A stretch of 43,042 nucleotides of DNA from Oscillospiraceae bacterium (GCA_902789515.1 CADAOK010000001.1:1-43042); one strand, 5' to 3'. Positions 31,218-39,890 are shown, numbered from the stretch's first letter. Translations and numbers: made by a program. The notes: generated by a model not told the origin, from the letters alone.

Positions 31218-31241
31218 AACCCGCCTCAAACGAGACGGGTT
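31218..31241. terminator. Bidirectional terminator, metalloprotease gene / pilus operon
   Basis: AACCCGCCTC and GAGACGGGTT form a 10-bp stem (one wobble pair) with loop AAAC. Minus strand continues into CTTTTTT, plus strand into TTGCTTTT. It closes the pilus operon from one side and the lipoprotein gene from the other. Confidence 0.85.
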
Positions 31242-31265
31242 TTGCTTTTGAATTGAATTACCGGA

Positions 31266-32063
31266 TCAATCGCCGTTGATCTGATCGTTGATCTCTGCTG
31301 TTGAAGGGAGACCGTCATCATCATCAGCTATAGTTACTACCGGTGCCGGCTGAACCAAACCATTAAGGTTTGTAGCACCATCTGTCGTTTCAAAGAATCT
31401 GACAGTAATAGTTACATAAGTGGCCTTCTTTCCGACCAGAGGTGTTACGGTCGCAGTAGGCTGTGGAGCTTCTTCCACTTCAGCCGTCTCTGCGGTGTCA
31501 ACATCAGTTTCGCCTTCCTCAGTTGCTTCAATATCAGCGGGGACCTCGACAGGCTCAGGTGTTGGGGTAACTTCCGGCTGTATGATTGTTGCGACCGAAT
31601 CCTCATTCATGGACATATCAACAATGAGCAGTGTGTATTCACAGTCGGCGATAGCCTTGATAAGGTCACCTGCCTCCTCATAGCTATCCGCCGTAAATGA
31701 TATGGTTACATCTCTTCTGACGATCGTGCCGGTAAGTTCAGGGTCACTCCATGTGATCGAAATATAGTTGGCATTGCCGACAAGGATATCGTTAAGTGCG
31801 AGGATCTCCGCACTCTGGTTGTTGTATACAGCCAAAATGGATGTATTATCATCACCGTTCTCGAGTTCAGCCTGCATCTTCTTAAGCTTGAAGGCTTTCT
31901 GCTCCTCGAGTAAGATTTCATCCTCAATCTCGAGCGTGCTATAACTTGCTACCTGGTTTTCAAACCACTGATAAACCACATAGTAATATACATATCCAAT
32001 AACGACCGCTATAAGTAAAAGGATTACGCCGGCTTCACGAGCCGTGAATTTATGATTAAGCAT
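31266..32063 (-). CDS. pilO: PilO-like type IV pilus assembly protein
   Basis: A 265-residue bitopic protein with a short cytoplasmic start, one membrane segment (about residues 10-32, AGVILLLIAVVIGYVYYYVVY), a coiled coil (about 40-70, TLEIEDEILLEEQKAFKLKKMQ) and a PilO-like ferredoxin fold. The fold is interrupted at about residues 166-212 by an acidic, Pro/Thr-rich insert (TPTPEPVEVPADIEATEEGE and on) before the final strand ATYVTITVRFFE. PilO pairs with PilN to link the pilus motor to the envelope. Identification leans on its place after pilM and pilN and on topology; direct similarity to classical PilO is weak. Last gene of the operon, 1 bp from pilN. Confidence 0.7.
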   Translation of the reverse strand: MLNHKFTAREAGVILLLIAVVIGYVYYYVVYQWFENQVASYSTLEIEDEILLEEQKAFKLKKMQAELENGDDNTSILAVYNNQSAEILALNDILVGNANYISITWSDPELTGTIVRRDVTISFTADSYEEAGDLIKAIADCEYTLLIVDMSMNEDSVATIIQPEVTPTPEPVEVPADIEATEEGETDVDTAETAEVEEAPQPTATVTPLVGKKATYVTITVRFFETTDGATNLNGLVQPAPVVTIADDDDGLPSTAEINDQINGD

Positions 32064-32064
32064 C

Positions 32065-32706
32065 TTAGTTCACCTCGCTTTCTGAGGTATCTTCTGTATT
32101 CCAAACAATCTTATATGTGGCATCAACGGTATAAGTCTTACCGCTCGTCTCATCATCATTCTGCTGATCTGAAGTCATAACTTTTGCAGTATATATCCTG
32201 TTATCATTTTGAAGATTGCTGAGCACCGTGCTGACAGTAACAAAATCAGCCTGATTTGCTGTAATGCTGATCTCATTGTCAGCTGAAACATTAACCGTTA
32301 TGTTGTCGAGATAAGGAACGACGTCATCATTGAGCATATCGATGATCTCTTTACGGTTGGAATATTCCAATTCCTCATCGGTGTAATACATCTCGACACG
32401 GGAATTGTACTCTTCCTCGATATCAGCCATAGCTTCATTCTGTTCTTTCAATTCATTAAGCTCATCCTGAGCCTGCCTGAACTGCATCTCTGCTTCATCG
32501 ATTCGCTGCAGCTGCTTGATGACACCGAAGTAGATGAAGACCAGAAGGGCCGCCATGAACAAAGCAAAGATTGCAAGAGCTTTTCCGTCCGAACTCTTCT
32601 TCTCGTGCTTGATGAAATTGATAACTTCCTTATCGGGATACTTGCCTTTCTTTGTACCACCGATAGGCTTGTTTAAAGGGTTTCCACCCTGCGTATTATT
32701 ACTCAT
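32065..32706 (-). CDS. pilN: PilN-like type IV pilus assembly protein
   Basis: A 213-residue bitopic protein. The cytoplasmic N-terminus contains EVINFIKHEKK (about residues 27-37), recalling the INLLP motif by which PilN binds PilM. One membrane segment (about 43-65) is followed by a coiled coil (EAEMQFRQAQDELNELKEQNE) and a PilN-type ferredoxin-like domain (YLDNITVNVSADNEISITANQA). PilN and PilO form a periplasm-facing or, here, wall-facing dimer coupling PilM to the filament. Overlaps the 3' end of pilM by 8 bp. Starts at ATG with GGGAGG upstream. Confidence 0.75.
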   Translation of the reverse strand: MSNNTQGGNPLNKPIGGTKKGKYPDKEVINFIKHEKKSSDGKALAIFALFMAALLVFIYFGVIKQLQRIDEAEMQFRQAQDELNELKEQNEAMADIEEEYNSRVEMYYTDEELEYSNRKEIIDMLNDDVVPYLDNITVNVSADNEISITANQADFVTVSTVLSNLQNDNRIYTAKVMTSDQQNDDETSGKTYTVDATYKIVWNTEDTSESEVN

Positions 32707-33700
32707 ACCTACCTCCCAGCTTCATTCCGATCGCGACAGCTGCGAGTCCGTCGTTAAGCGAGTCGCGAACATTGTATTTGGAATCATTGCCAAGGAACTT
32801 TATGATGTTCAGAGGCACCGCATTCTTGATGGCATCCTCGAACTGCTTATATCTCGCACCTCCGCCGTAGATATAGAAGTTGTCGAGAGTGTTCTCGGGA
32901 TTCTCAAAGGTATAGTAGTTGACGGCTCTCATGACCTCGACTGCGATGCTGTCGAAAACGCCTCTTACCTGTTCGCTGTCAAGGACACCCTTCTCGTTCT
33001 CGCGCATCCTCATCCTTGCCGAATGGGATTCACACTTGAGGAATGAGCCTGCAGCTGCTTCGACATGAGCCATACCGAGTTCGATCGTTCTTGTAAGGTC
33101 ATATACACCGCCCTTGTAGATATCGATCTTGGTAAACTCGTAACCCAAATCAAGCGTGGCAAAATCCTTGTCCTTGTCAAAGGGAGATACAGCCTGGATG
33201 AGCTTGCCGGTCGAAATAACTCTGGGAGCGACCTTGACCAGCCTGAATCCGTTTCTTGCAAAAACATCCTTAAGCTTATCGATGAGTTCCTTGCTTGCCG
33301 CCGCAGCAGTCATATCAAGGAGCTCGTTATTTCCGTCAGAAGATCTTCCGATTATCGAATAATCGAAGATGAAGCTGTCGGCATTATCCTTAACGATATC
33401 ATGGAATTCATAAGGAAGATTTACGGCAAGCTGTTGCTCCGTCATAAGCGGCATCTTAAGCCTTCTGATATAGCACTGAGAGTCCGGCAGGACCAGAGCC
33501 ACATCATGAGTCTTGAAGCGCTTTCTAACCGCATCATGAAGGAAATCACCCAACGCCTCATATGCGATTATCTCCTCGCCCCTTACGAGATTGCCCGGCA
33601 TGTCAAAGACATCGAAGTCTTTGAGATGGCCGTTCTTCCACTCAGCCGCTTTAAGGCTGTAGTTGCCGATATCGATTCCAAGTACACTGCTCTTACCCAA
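32699..33700 (-). CDS. pilM: PilM type IV pilus actin-like ATPase
   Basis: A 333-residue actin-fold protein. Phosphate 1 motif is VLGIDIGNYSLKAAEW at the N-terminus, phosphate 2 is FATLDLGYEFTKIDIYKGG, and the adenosine motif is NFYIYGGGARYKQFE. PilM is a cytoplasmic ring or adaptor that binds PilN's N-terminus and links to the PilB-PilC motor. It starts with TTG at 33700, 8 nt after a perfect AGGAGG that lies within the end of pilD. The gap to pilD is 4 bp. Confidence 0.88.
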   Translation of the reverse strand: MGKSSVLGIDIGNYSLKAAEWKNGHLKDFDVFDMPGNLVRGEEIIAYEALGDFLHDAVRKRFKTHDVALVLPDSQCYIRRLKMPLMTEQQLAVNLPYEFHDIVKDNADSFIFDYSIIGRSSDGNNELLDMTAAAASKELIDKLKDVFARNGFRLVKVAPRVISTGKLIQAVSPFDKDKDFATLDLGYEFTKIDIYKGGVYDLTRTIELGMAHVEAAAGSFLKCESHSARMRMRENEKGVLDSEQVRGVFDSIAVEVMRAVNYYTFENPENTLDNFYIYGGGARYKQFEDAIKNAVPLNIIKFLGNDSKYNVRDSLNDGLAAVAIGMKLGGRYE

Positions 33701-33704
33701 AATC

Positions 33705-34505
33705 TTATCCTCCTATCAAACTAAAATACATATTAAGAAGTGTGCCTCCAAAAACGAGGCTTATAACAGTCGCGATAGATATTGCAGGTGCAAATGCAAT
33801 CTTCTTCTTTTGTGAGATCGCTACGAAGATCAAGCCGATAACACTTGCAAGGAACATTGTCAGAACACCGCGGTATAGCCCGGTAAACAGCATACAGCAG
33901 GCAAAGAGCTTAACATCGCCCATTCCAAGAGTGCTCTTCTTAAGAGCCTTGTTAAGCAATGCGGATACAGCAAGAAGTATCCCGGGGATAACAACAGCCG
34001 CCAGAACACCGTCAAGTGCGTAGGCAGCAGTATCAGGCATAAATCCGACGAACAGGATCCAAACGATCAGCATAGCAAGAAGGAAGCCGTCCGGGATGAT
34101 GTGATTATCAAAGTCGGCAAGTGAGAGCCCCAATAATATCACTTCCAACACCAGCGTTTGGATAACCATAGGATCTACCGCCCTGTTGAATGCCAGTGTA
34201 CCGACAAACACAAATCCCAGAACGATCTCAAAGATAACATCTCTGGCAGGAACCTTCGCCCCGCAATAACGGCACTTACCCTTGAGTGCCAGCCAAGAGA
34301 TGACCGGGATAAGGTCTAATGTCGACAGTTCATGACCGCAGGAATCACAGTGGCTGTGCCCCTTTGTCCAGTCTTCGCCAATGACAACACGGCATGCAGT
34401 GCAGGTAATAAAGCTTGCAAAAACCGCCCCGAACGCAAAAGCGATCACGAGCAGGTATACTGTCGCGAAGGTATTATCAGCAAATAAAGGATAAACCAGA
34501 TTCAA
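33705..34505 (-). CDS. pilD: PilD type IV prepilin peptidase / N-methyltransferase
   Basis: A 266-residue membrane aspartyl protease, with about eight membrane segments. The cytoplasmic zinc-binding loop has CDSCGHELS and CRYCG; catalytic aspartates are in LADFDNHIIPDG and LGMGDVKLFA (the GxGD motif). It cleaves prepilins after the conserved Gly and methylates the new N-terminus. The frame stays open 25 residues upstream of my start, but these overlap pilC. The TTG at 34505 has GGAGG 7 nt upstream, so it is the true start. It lies 13 bp after pilC. Confidence 0.92.
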   Translation of the reverse strand: MNLVYPLFADNTFATVYLLVIAFAFGAVFASFITCTACRVVIGEDWTKGHSHCDSCGHELSTLDLIPVISWLALKGKCRYCGAKVPARDVIFEIVLGFVFVGTLAFNRAVDPMVIQTLVLEVILLGLSLADFDNHIIPDGFLLAMLIVWILFVGFMPDTAAYALDGVLAAVVIPGILLAVSALLNKALKKSTLGMGDVKLFACCMLFTGLYRGVLTMFLASVIGLIFVAISQKKKIAFAPAISIATVISLVFGGTLLNMYFSLIGG

Positions 34506-34518
34506 ATGATGACCTCCA

Positions 34519-35730
34519 TCAGAACAGATCGTACATAGTAAACATCGGCAGATAGATCGATATGACAATGAATCCCGCAAACAGAGCCAGGAAGATCATC
34601 ATTGCCGGTTCGAGTTTTGCCAGCGCCTTGGTTGTCGCATTGTCATACTCGCTCGTATAGTAAACGCCGATCGTCTTAAGAGATGTCTCGAGTGATCCGG
34701 TCTTGTCACCTACCGCAATCATCGTCTTCAGGATGTCCGGGAAATAGGGACTCTGGTTCACAGCTTCAACCATTGTCTTACCAGTCCTGATCTTGTCGAC
34801 CATCGCATATACTTCCCTCTTGTAGATATAATTATCCATTACCTTGGCAGTCGTCTCGAGAGCCTTGTCGATAAGGATTCCCGAATCAAGCAGAGAAGAC
34901 AGCGTATCAGCAAACTGCTCGCATGCATGCAGGACCTGGATATTACCGAGGATCGGAAGCTTAAGCGATACTCTTGACCACCAGAGCTTGCCCGCTTCAT
35001 TATGGGTAATCACCTTGAAAGCGACGAAGATGATCGCAAACCCGATAAACAGTGCAAACCAGTAGTTCTGGAAGAACTGCGAAGTAACGATAAGTATCTT
35101 AGTAATGACAGGAAGCTCGCCGCCCATGTTAGTAAATGTCTCGGTAAGGCTCGGAACAACGAAGGCCATTATGACGATCAGAACAACGATCGCAACACAG
35201 AGAACAAAGAGAGGATAAGACATTGCAGACTTGAGTTTCTTCTTTACCTTATCGGACTTAAGATAGAATTCCTCGAGAGATTCGAAGGACTTTACCAGAT
35301 TGCCGGAGACTTCTCCGGCACGGATAGTCTCAAAGAAAGTCACAGGGAAATCCGGACAGTTCTTCTCGAATGATTTTGCTATTGAATTACCCTGGTTAAT
35401 ATCTTCTGATGTCTTAGTAAGCTCTTTCTTGAGCTGCTTCTTCTTTGTCTGTTCGGCAACCATTGTTATGCACTGACCGATGGAGACACCGGCTTTGAGG
35501 ATGATGGCGCACTGCTGGCAGAGAAGTGCGAGATCCTGCCCTGTAAGACTCTTCGTGAGCTCGAAACCCAGGATATCATCCAGCTTTGTCTTCTTGATGA
35601 TGGTGCAGGTCTCAACGATTGGGTAATTGACCTTGATCTTGCTTATGGCATCATACTGATCTGATGCCTCAACAACACCCTTGTGCTTGCTTCCGTCATA
35701 AGCCTGAGCTGTATACTTATATGAATCCAA
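34519..35730 (-). CDS. pilC: PilC/GspF inner-membrane platform protein
   Basis: A 403-residue protein with two GspF domains. N-terminal YKYTAQAYDGSKHKGVVEASDQ is the usual opening; LALLCQQCAIILKAGVSIGQCI and FADTLSSLLDSGILIDKALE mark the two repeats, and SYPLFVLCVAIVVLIVIMAF and the C-terminal IFLALFAGFIVISIYLPMF are membrane segments. PilC carries ATPase motion to pilin subunits. It starts with TTG at 35730, 8 nt after AAGGAG, and lies 13 bp after pilB. Confidence 0.94.
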   Translation of the reverse strand: MDSYKYTAQAYDGSKHKGVVEASDQYDAISKIKVNYPIVETCTIIKKTKLDDILGFELTKSLTGQDLALLCQQCAIILKAGVSIGQCITMVAEQTKKKQLKKELTKTSEDINQGNSIAKSFEKNCPDFPVTFFETIRAGEVSGNLVKSFESLEEFYLKSDKVKKKLKSAMSYPLFVLCVAIVVLIVIMAFVVPSLTETFTNMGGELPVITKILIVTSQFFQNYWFALFIGFAIIFVAFKVITHNEAGKLWWSRVSLKLPILGNIQVLHACEQFADTLSSLLDSGILIDKALETTAKVMDNYIYKREVYAMVDKIRTGKTMVEAVNQSPYFPDILKTMIAVGDKTGSLETSLKTIGVYYTSEYDNATTKALAKLEPAMMIFLALFAGFIVISIYLPMFTMYDLF

Positions 35731-35743
35731 GACTTATTCTCCT

Positions 35744-37429
35744 TTATTCAATAGTAGGTATTACCTTGAGAAGTTCCTCGGGAGTCGTCTCACCCTGACG
35801 GACAAGATCACGGCCGTTCTCGATCATTGATGTGAATCCTGTATTGGCAAGGAAGTGTCTGAGTTCCGAACCATTCTTGCCGGCACTTATCGCATCTCTG
35901 AGTTCCGCAGTAACCTGCATGATCTCGAATACGCCGGTCCTTCCTCTGAAACCGGACCCAAAGCATCTCTCACATCCCTTGCCCTTGTAATATACCGTAC
36001 CGTCATCCTCCATTCCGATAAGAGAAAGAGTAAACGGATCCGGTTTTACGGGCATCTTGCAGTTCGGGCAGACCTTTCTGACAAGTCTCTGCGAGATAAC
36101 GCCTCTCAAAGAACCCGCGATAAGATAGGGCTCTGCCCCCATATCACGGAGTCTGTCGATAGCGGATACCGCATCCTCAGTGTGGATAGTCGAGAGCACG
36201 AGGTGTCCTGTCATGGCAGCTCTCATCGCAATCTCGGCCGTCTCGCCGTCACGGATCTCTCCGACACAGATGATATCCGGGTCCTGCCTGAGGCATGCCC
36301 TCAGGGCGCTGGCAAATGTAAGTCCGGTCTTCTCGTTGATGGCAACCTGCGTAACGCCAGCAATCTGGAACTCGACCGGGTCTTCGAGCGAGATGATATT
36401 GACCGTCTCGCTGATAAGCTCATGGATCATGGTATAGAGCGTCGATGTCTTACCTGAACCCGTAGGACCAACGATAAGGATGATTCCCGCAGAGTTCTTC
36501 AGGATCCTGTCGAAACGCTCATTATCCTTGTCAGTAATGCCGATGGCGTGGCGGTTCAGAGTGCTCTGCTCACGCATCAGTATTCTTATAACCACCTTCT
36601 CACCGAAGATGGTGGGAAGCGTATTTAGTCTCAAGTCAATCTGTGTTCCGTCCTGACGCTTGATTACGGCACGTCCGTCCTGAGGGATACGTCTCTCGGT
36701 AATGTTCATGCCCGCCATGACCTTAAGTCTGGAGATAACAGAATTCTGGAGTTCTCTCGGAACTTCCATCATGGTATTGAGTCTGCCATCGACTCTGATC
36801 CTGACCTTCATCTCCTTCTCATAAGGCTCGAAGTGTATATCTGAAGCCTTCTCAGCTATGGCTCTCTCGATAAGTGAATTGACGAGCTTGACTGTAGGAG
36901 CAGCAGTCTCGTCGTCATTTGCAGCCATCTCATCACTTAGATCATCTACAGTGATAGTAGTCTGTTCTTCCTTCATCTGCTCGATGGCGCGCGCTGCGCC
37001 TTCGTTCTCATAGAGTACAGACAGAGCTCTCGTGATGGCATCGTAGTAAGCGATCATCGGTATGACACGGCGTCCTGTCATCTGGCGCACAGCTTCGACC
37101 GCACGGAAGTTCATCGGATCTTCCATTGCGATATAGAGGTTATTACCTTCAACCTTTACCGGGATAAGCCTGTATGTACGTGCGGTATCCTTTGGAACGA
37201 TCTCAACTAAAGTCGGGTCGATGCTTGCCTTGTTAAGGTCTATGAACTCAACACCTAACTGCATCCTTAGGGTCTCAACGAACTGTTTCTCTGAGATTAT
37301 CCCCTCGTCGATAAGATATGTACCGAGTCTCTTACCTGTTTCCTTCTGACCTGCAAGTGCCGCCTGCAGCTGTTCTTCAGTAATTGCGCCGGAATCTACC
37401 AGCATCTCACCCAATCTTTTGTTCTTCAC
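35744..37429 (-). CDS. pilB: PilB/GspE type IV pilus assembly ATPase with MshEN domain
   Basis: A 561-residue hexameric ATPase driving pilus extension. The N-terminus holds two 24-residue motifs RLGxxLxxxGxIxxxxxxxxLxxQ (residues 5-28 and 34-57) separated by exactly five residues, the layout of the c-di-GMP-binding MshEN domain. The catalytic core has Walker A GPTGSGKT at 321-328, the Walker B region DPDIICVGEIRD, and the His box LSTIHTEDAVSAIDRL. A zinc site is C454, C457, C486, C489. It starts with GTG, 11 nt after AAGGAG. No PilT retraction ATPase is in the window. Confidence 0.95.
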   Translation of the reverse strand: MKNKRLGEMLVDSGAITEEQLQAALAGQKETGKRLGTYLIDEGIISEKQFVETLRMQLGVEFIDLNKASIDPTLVEIVPKDTARTYRLIPVKVEGNNLYIAMEDPMNFRAVEAVRQMTGRRVIPMIAYYDAITRALSVLYENEGAARAIEQMKEEQTTITVDDLSDEMAANDDETAAPTVKLVNSLIERAIAEKASDIHFEPYEKEMKVRIRVDGRLNTMMEVPRELQNSVISRLKVMAGMNITERRIPQDGRAVIKRQDGTQIDLRLNTLPTIFGEKVVIRILMREQSTLNRHAIGITDKDNERFDRILKNSAGIILIVGPTGSGKTSTLYTMIHELISETVNIISLEDPVEFQIAGVTQVAINEKTGLTFASALRACLRQDPDIICVGEIRDGETAEIAMRAAMTGHLVLSTIHTEDAVSAIDRLRDMGAEPYLIAGSLRGVISQRLVRKVCPNCKMPVKPDPFTLSLIGMEDDGTVYYKGKGCERCFGSGFRGRTGVFEIMQVTAELRDAISAGKNGSELRHFLANTGFTSMIENGRDLVRQGETTPEELLKVIPTIE

Positions 37430-37453
37430 GTCCGTTTCCGCTCCTTAAATATG

Positions 37454-38263
37454 TTATGGATTGCTTGTATTTGTATTAGGCAACAGTGTGTCAGGACACA
37501 CTTCGACATATTGCTTCATGATTACTTCTTTTGTATTCGCATCGATAACATAAACCCAAAACTTGAATAATTTATCAGTATTGTCCCACGTAATAGCCTC
37601 CGCGGTCATTTTCCCTTTCGCATAAGTTTGTCCAACTTCCAAAGATCCATCGCCGACTATCGAGTACATATCTGTTCCCTGCATAATATTTTGGGCAATA
37701 ATATACTTTCTGTTGGAATAATCCTTAGTAGAAAAAAACTTGGAAATATCTATACCTGAAGTCGGATCGGCAAGTGTGGGAGCAGCAACATTGGAGTACT
37801 TATATCCAACGCAGATACCAAGATTATTCTTATCTTTCGATTCATTGGTTGCGTTCCAATATTGTATCAAGGGAGGATTACAGGTCGTTGTTGCAACTGT
37901 ATTGTAAGAGTTATCACGGATTATTACATTAATGTATCTGGATGCACCGGAATCCAATTGAAAGAAGTCTGAACCCATAGCAGATGTTGAATTTGTCATT
38001 GGATAGTATTCATGTGAACAATCCATAGTATGGGGGTCCGTAACACCATTAAGATCTTTGCGGAGATAATTCACTGTTGCGATCATAATCATCTCAGCCT
38101 GGTTCTGCCTCTCTATGATGTCCCTTGTATGATTCAGCACAACAAGACCACCGATTGCAGTAGTTGCAACAAAGGCCATAAGGCCAACCGATATCAACAG
38201 TTCAGAAAGAGTAAAACCCTTTCTGCTGATATTCTTATTTCTGTTGCTGTTCATTAGTCGCAT
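37454..38263 (-). CDS. PilW-like minor pilin (type IV prepilin)
   Basis: A 269-residue prepilin. The leader ends NISRKG and is followed by FTLSELLISVGLMAFVATTAIGGLVVL, so PilD cleavage should fall after Gly16 with Glu at +5. The rest is a large globular domain without recognisable motifs, as expected for PilW/PulJ-like minor pilins that sit at the pilus tip. It lies between the other minor pilins and pilB. Confidence 0.88.
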   Translation of the reverse strand: MRLMNSNRNKNISRKGFTLSELLISVGLMAFVATTAIGGLVVLNHTRDIIERQNQAEMIMIATVNYLRKDLNGVTDPHTMDCSHEYYPMTNSTSAMGSDFFQLDSGASRYINVIIRDNSYNTVATTTCNPPLIQYWNATNESKDKNNLGICVGYKYSNVAAPTLADPTSGIDISKFFSTKDYSNRKYIIAQNIMQGTDMYSIVGDGSLEVGQTYAKGKMTAEAITWDNTDKLFKFWVYVIDANTKEVIMKQYVEVCPDTLLPNTNTSNP

Positions 38264-38286
38264 TAGTATATCCTTTATTCTGATCT

Positions 38287-38586
38287 TTACTTATGGGGAT
38301 CCATACCACTAATCTGGAATGTATACGGGGTTGGTTCCGGTGCAGGTGTTAACGGTATCGTTTCTTCTGGGTCTGGCAAATTCTTAAGATATTCTGCTTG
38401 TATTTCCTCATACTCATTGACTTTATCGTTGTATTGTTTGAACTTTTCACTGGAATCGTGCATAATGTCTGATCCGACCTTAACACCAGAGAACAACATA
38501 ATCATTGCAAAAGAGATTATCAGAGAAGCTATCAATAGCTCTGATAAGGATTCGCCGCATTTATAATTCTTTCTAGTAACCGTCAT
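38287..38586 (-). CDS. Small atypical prepilin-like protein (PilV/PulI position)
   Basis: A 99-residue protein with a pilin-like N-terminus: KCG, then ESLSELLIASLIISFAMIMLFSGVKVG. Cleavage would follow Gly11; Glu12 stands at +1 where Phe or another hydrophobic residue is usual, while Glu at +5 is kept. The helix is followed by an amphipathic stretch (EKFKQYNDKVNEYEEIQAEYL) and a Pro-rich tail (PDPEETIPLTPAPEPTP), with no globular domain. Length is short for PilV. Its position between the PilX-like and PilW-like genes suggests the PilV slot. Confidence 0.75.
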   Translation of the reverse strand: MTVTRKNYKCGESLSELLIASLIISFAMIMLFSGVKVGSDIMHDSSEKFKQYNDKVNEYEEIQAEYLKNLPDPEETIPLTPAPEPTPYTFQISGMDPHK

Positions 38587-38620
38587 GTATTACCTCTGAT
38601 CGATCAAATTACAATTCAAA

Positions 38621-39322
38621 CTAATTGGTATTCTTCAATGTAAAGCGCTTCTTGCCACCTGGATTTGACCACTTGAAATAGAATTTTCCGTCTTTTCCAT
38701 TATTAACAGTGTATTCCAATACTTGGTAGTATGTGCACTCCGGGTTTGCGGAAGAAACTGTCATCTTACAAGTATGAAACCTTAATCCATTATTCTTTAG
38801 GGAACCGTTAGTCCCGGTCATCTCAACAAGTACTTTCACTGTCGTTCCATTGATTACATAGGTAAATGGCACTGAGATGCTATCTCCATTAGTTACCGGC
38901 ACTTTACTATCACCATAGTACGAATGAATATAAGATAAAATCTCATATGTCATATTCTGCGGTTCATTGAAATAATCGGTAGAGATTCCTTGTTCTGCAG
39001 CTAAAAATCCGTTAAGGAAACTATAGTTCAGATTAGAGTAAACGGTATCTATCGCATCCACTTCGGTTTGGTATGCAGGATCCGGCTCAGGCGGCGGTGT
39101 AGGAGTAGGCGTTGGTGTTGGTGTCGGCGGAGGATCAAATGTCAGATTCTGGGCATAATTATAACTCTTCGATACACCTCTTGATGTGGAGCTTGCAAGA
39201 TATAATAGTCCGGCACACATCAACGAACAGACCATGAACAAGAACAGGGCGATCGCAAGCGATGAGCCCTCGCTTCTTTGTTTCATTGCTTTATTCGTAT
39301 CAACGTTGTGCTTCATGATCAT
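38621..39322 (-). CDS. PilX/GspK-like minor pilin with Pro-Thr linker
   Basis: A 233-residue protein. A polar start ends QRSEG, followed by the hydrophobic helix SSLAIALFLFMVCSLMCAGLL; as in GspK/PilX the Glu at +5 is missing. A Pro-Thr linker (DPPPTPTPTPTPTPPPEP, about residues 68-85) connects to a C-terminal domain with SYSFLNGFLAAEQGIST-like and other unfamiliar segments. Such proteins cap the pilus tip. ATG at 39316 is an alternative start. It lies 7 bp after the second pilin gene. Confidence 0.75.
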   Translation of the reverse strand: MIMKHNVDTNKAMKQRSEGSSLAIALFLFMVCSLMCAGLLYLASSTSRGVSKSYNYAQNLTFDPPPTPTPTPTPTPPPEPDPAYQTEVDAIDTVYSNLNYSFLNGFLAAEQGISTDYFNEPQNMTYEILSYIHSYYGDSKVPVTNGDSISVPFTYVINGTTVKVLVEMTGTNGSLKNNGLRFHTCKMTVSSANPECTYYQVLEYTVNNGKDGKFYFKWSNPGGKKRFTLKNTN

Positions 39323-39329
39323 TTACCTG

Positions 39330-39860
39330 TTATTTGATAAGGGATCCGGCTGAATACCAATCAAGTTTTAACGCAGGTTCTTCGAAAGTGCCTTTACTTC
39401 TGTTGGAAATAGTTGGATCGCTGTTATCATACTTATAATACCTTCCATCAAATGTGATCAAGATAACCTGGTCAGAATAATCAGTCCCGTTCGATACGCT
39501 TATTCCATAGCCTTCTATACTTGAAGCGTAACCATTATTAGAGAAATCCTGCACACCCGCATTGAAATTCAATACATATACCGCACTATTCTCGGCATCA
39601 TATAAGAACGTGCACACACCGGTTTCAGTGATATCTACTACTTTTCCTTTGCTGTCATATCCGGCATAAAAGGCAGATACAGCAGCAGCTTTTGCAGCTA
39701 ATTTCTGATCCTTTACTTGCTTGAGTTGATAATTCCTAAGAGCTCCGGAGAATATCGGAATGCTGACACCGGCAAGAATAATAGTGATAGCCACAACAAT
39801 CATAAGCTCCGCCAGTGTGAAGCCTCTTTTGTTCAGTTTGTGTTCTGCCATCATTTTCAT
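39330..39860 (-). CDS. Type IV pilin (second, pilE/pilA-like)
   Basis: A 176-residue class IVa-like prepilin. KLNKRG then FTLAELMIVVAITIILAGVSIPIFSGALRNYQLKQ gives cleavage after Gly13 and Glu at +5, with a long basic N-terminal helix. The globular part (ETGVCTFLYDAENSAVYVLNF) carries no clear disulfide pair. It heads the minor pilin and assembly gene operon, after a terminator that separates it from the major pilin. Several ATGs (39860, 39854, 39851) are possible starts. Confidence 0.88.
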   Translation of the reverse strand: MKMMAEHKLNKRGFTLAELMIVVAITIILAGVSIPIFSGALRNYQLKQVKDQKLAAKAAAVSAFYAGYDSKGKVVDITETGVCTFLYDAENSAVYVLNFNAGVQDFSNNGYASSIEGYGISVSNGTDYSDQVILITFDGRYYKYDNSDPTISNRSKGTFEEPALKLDWYSAGSLIK

Positions 39861-39875
39861 ATCCTGCCCACCCTA

Positions 39876-39890
39876 GTGACAGAGAGTCAC
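39876..39890. repeat. Short dyad ahead of the pilin/assembly operon
   Basis: GTGAC and GTCAC are separated by 5 nt, 16 bp upstream of the ATG at 39860 and downstream of an AT-rich TATAAT-containing stretch on the minus strand. It may be a leader hairpin or operator. Confidence 0.4.

Noticed and set aside
39060-39140. Phase-variable repeat tract encoding the Pro-Thr linker of the PilX-like protein
   Set aside because: The six-base units differ in codons and only two adjacent ones are identical; changes would be in frame. Slippage cannot be argued from this.
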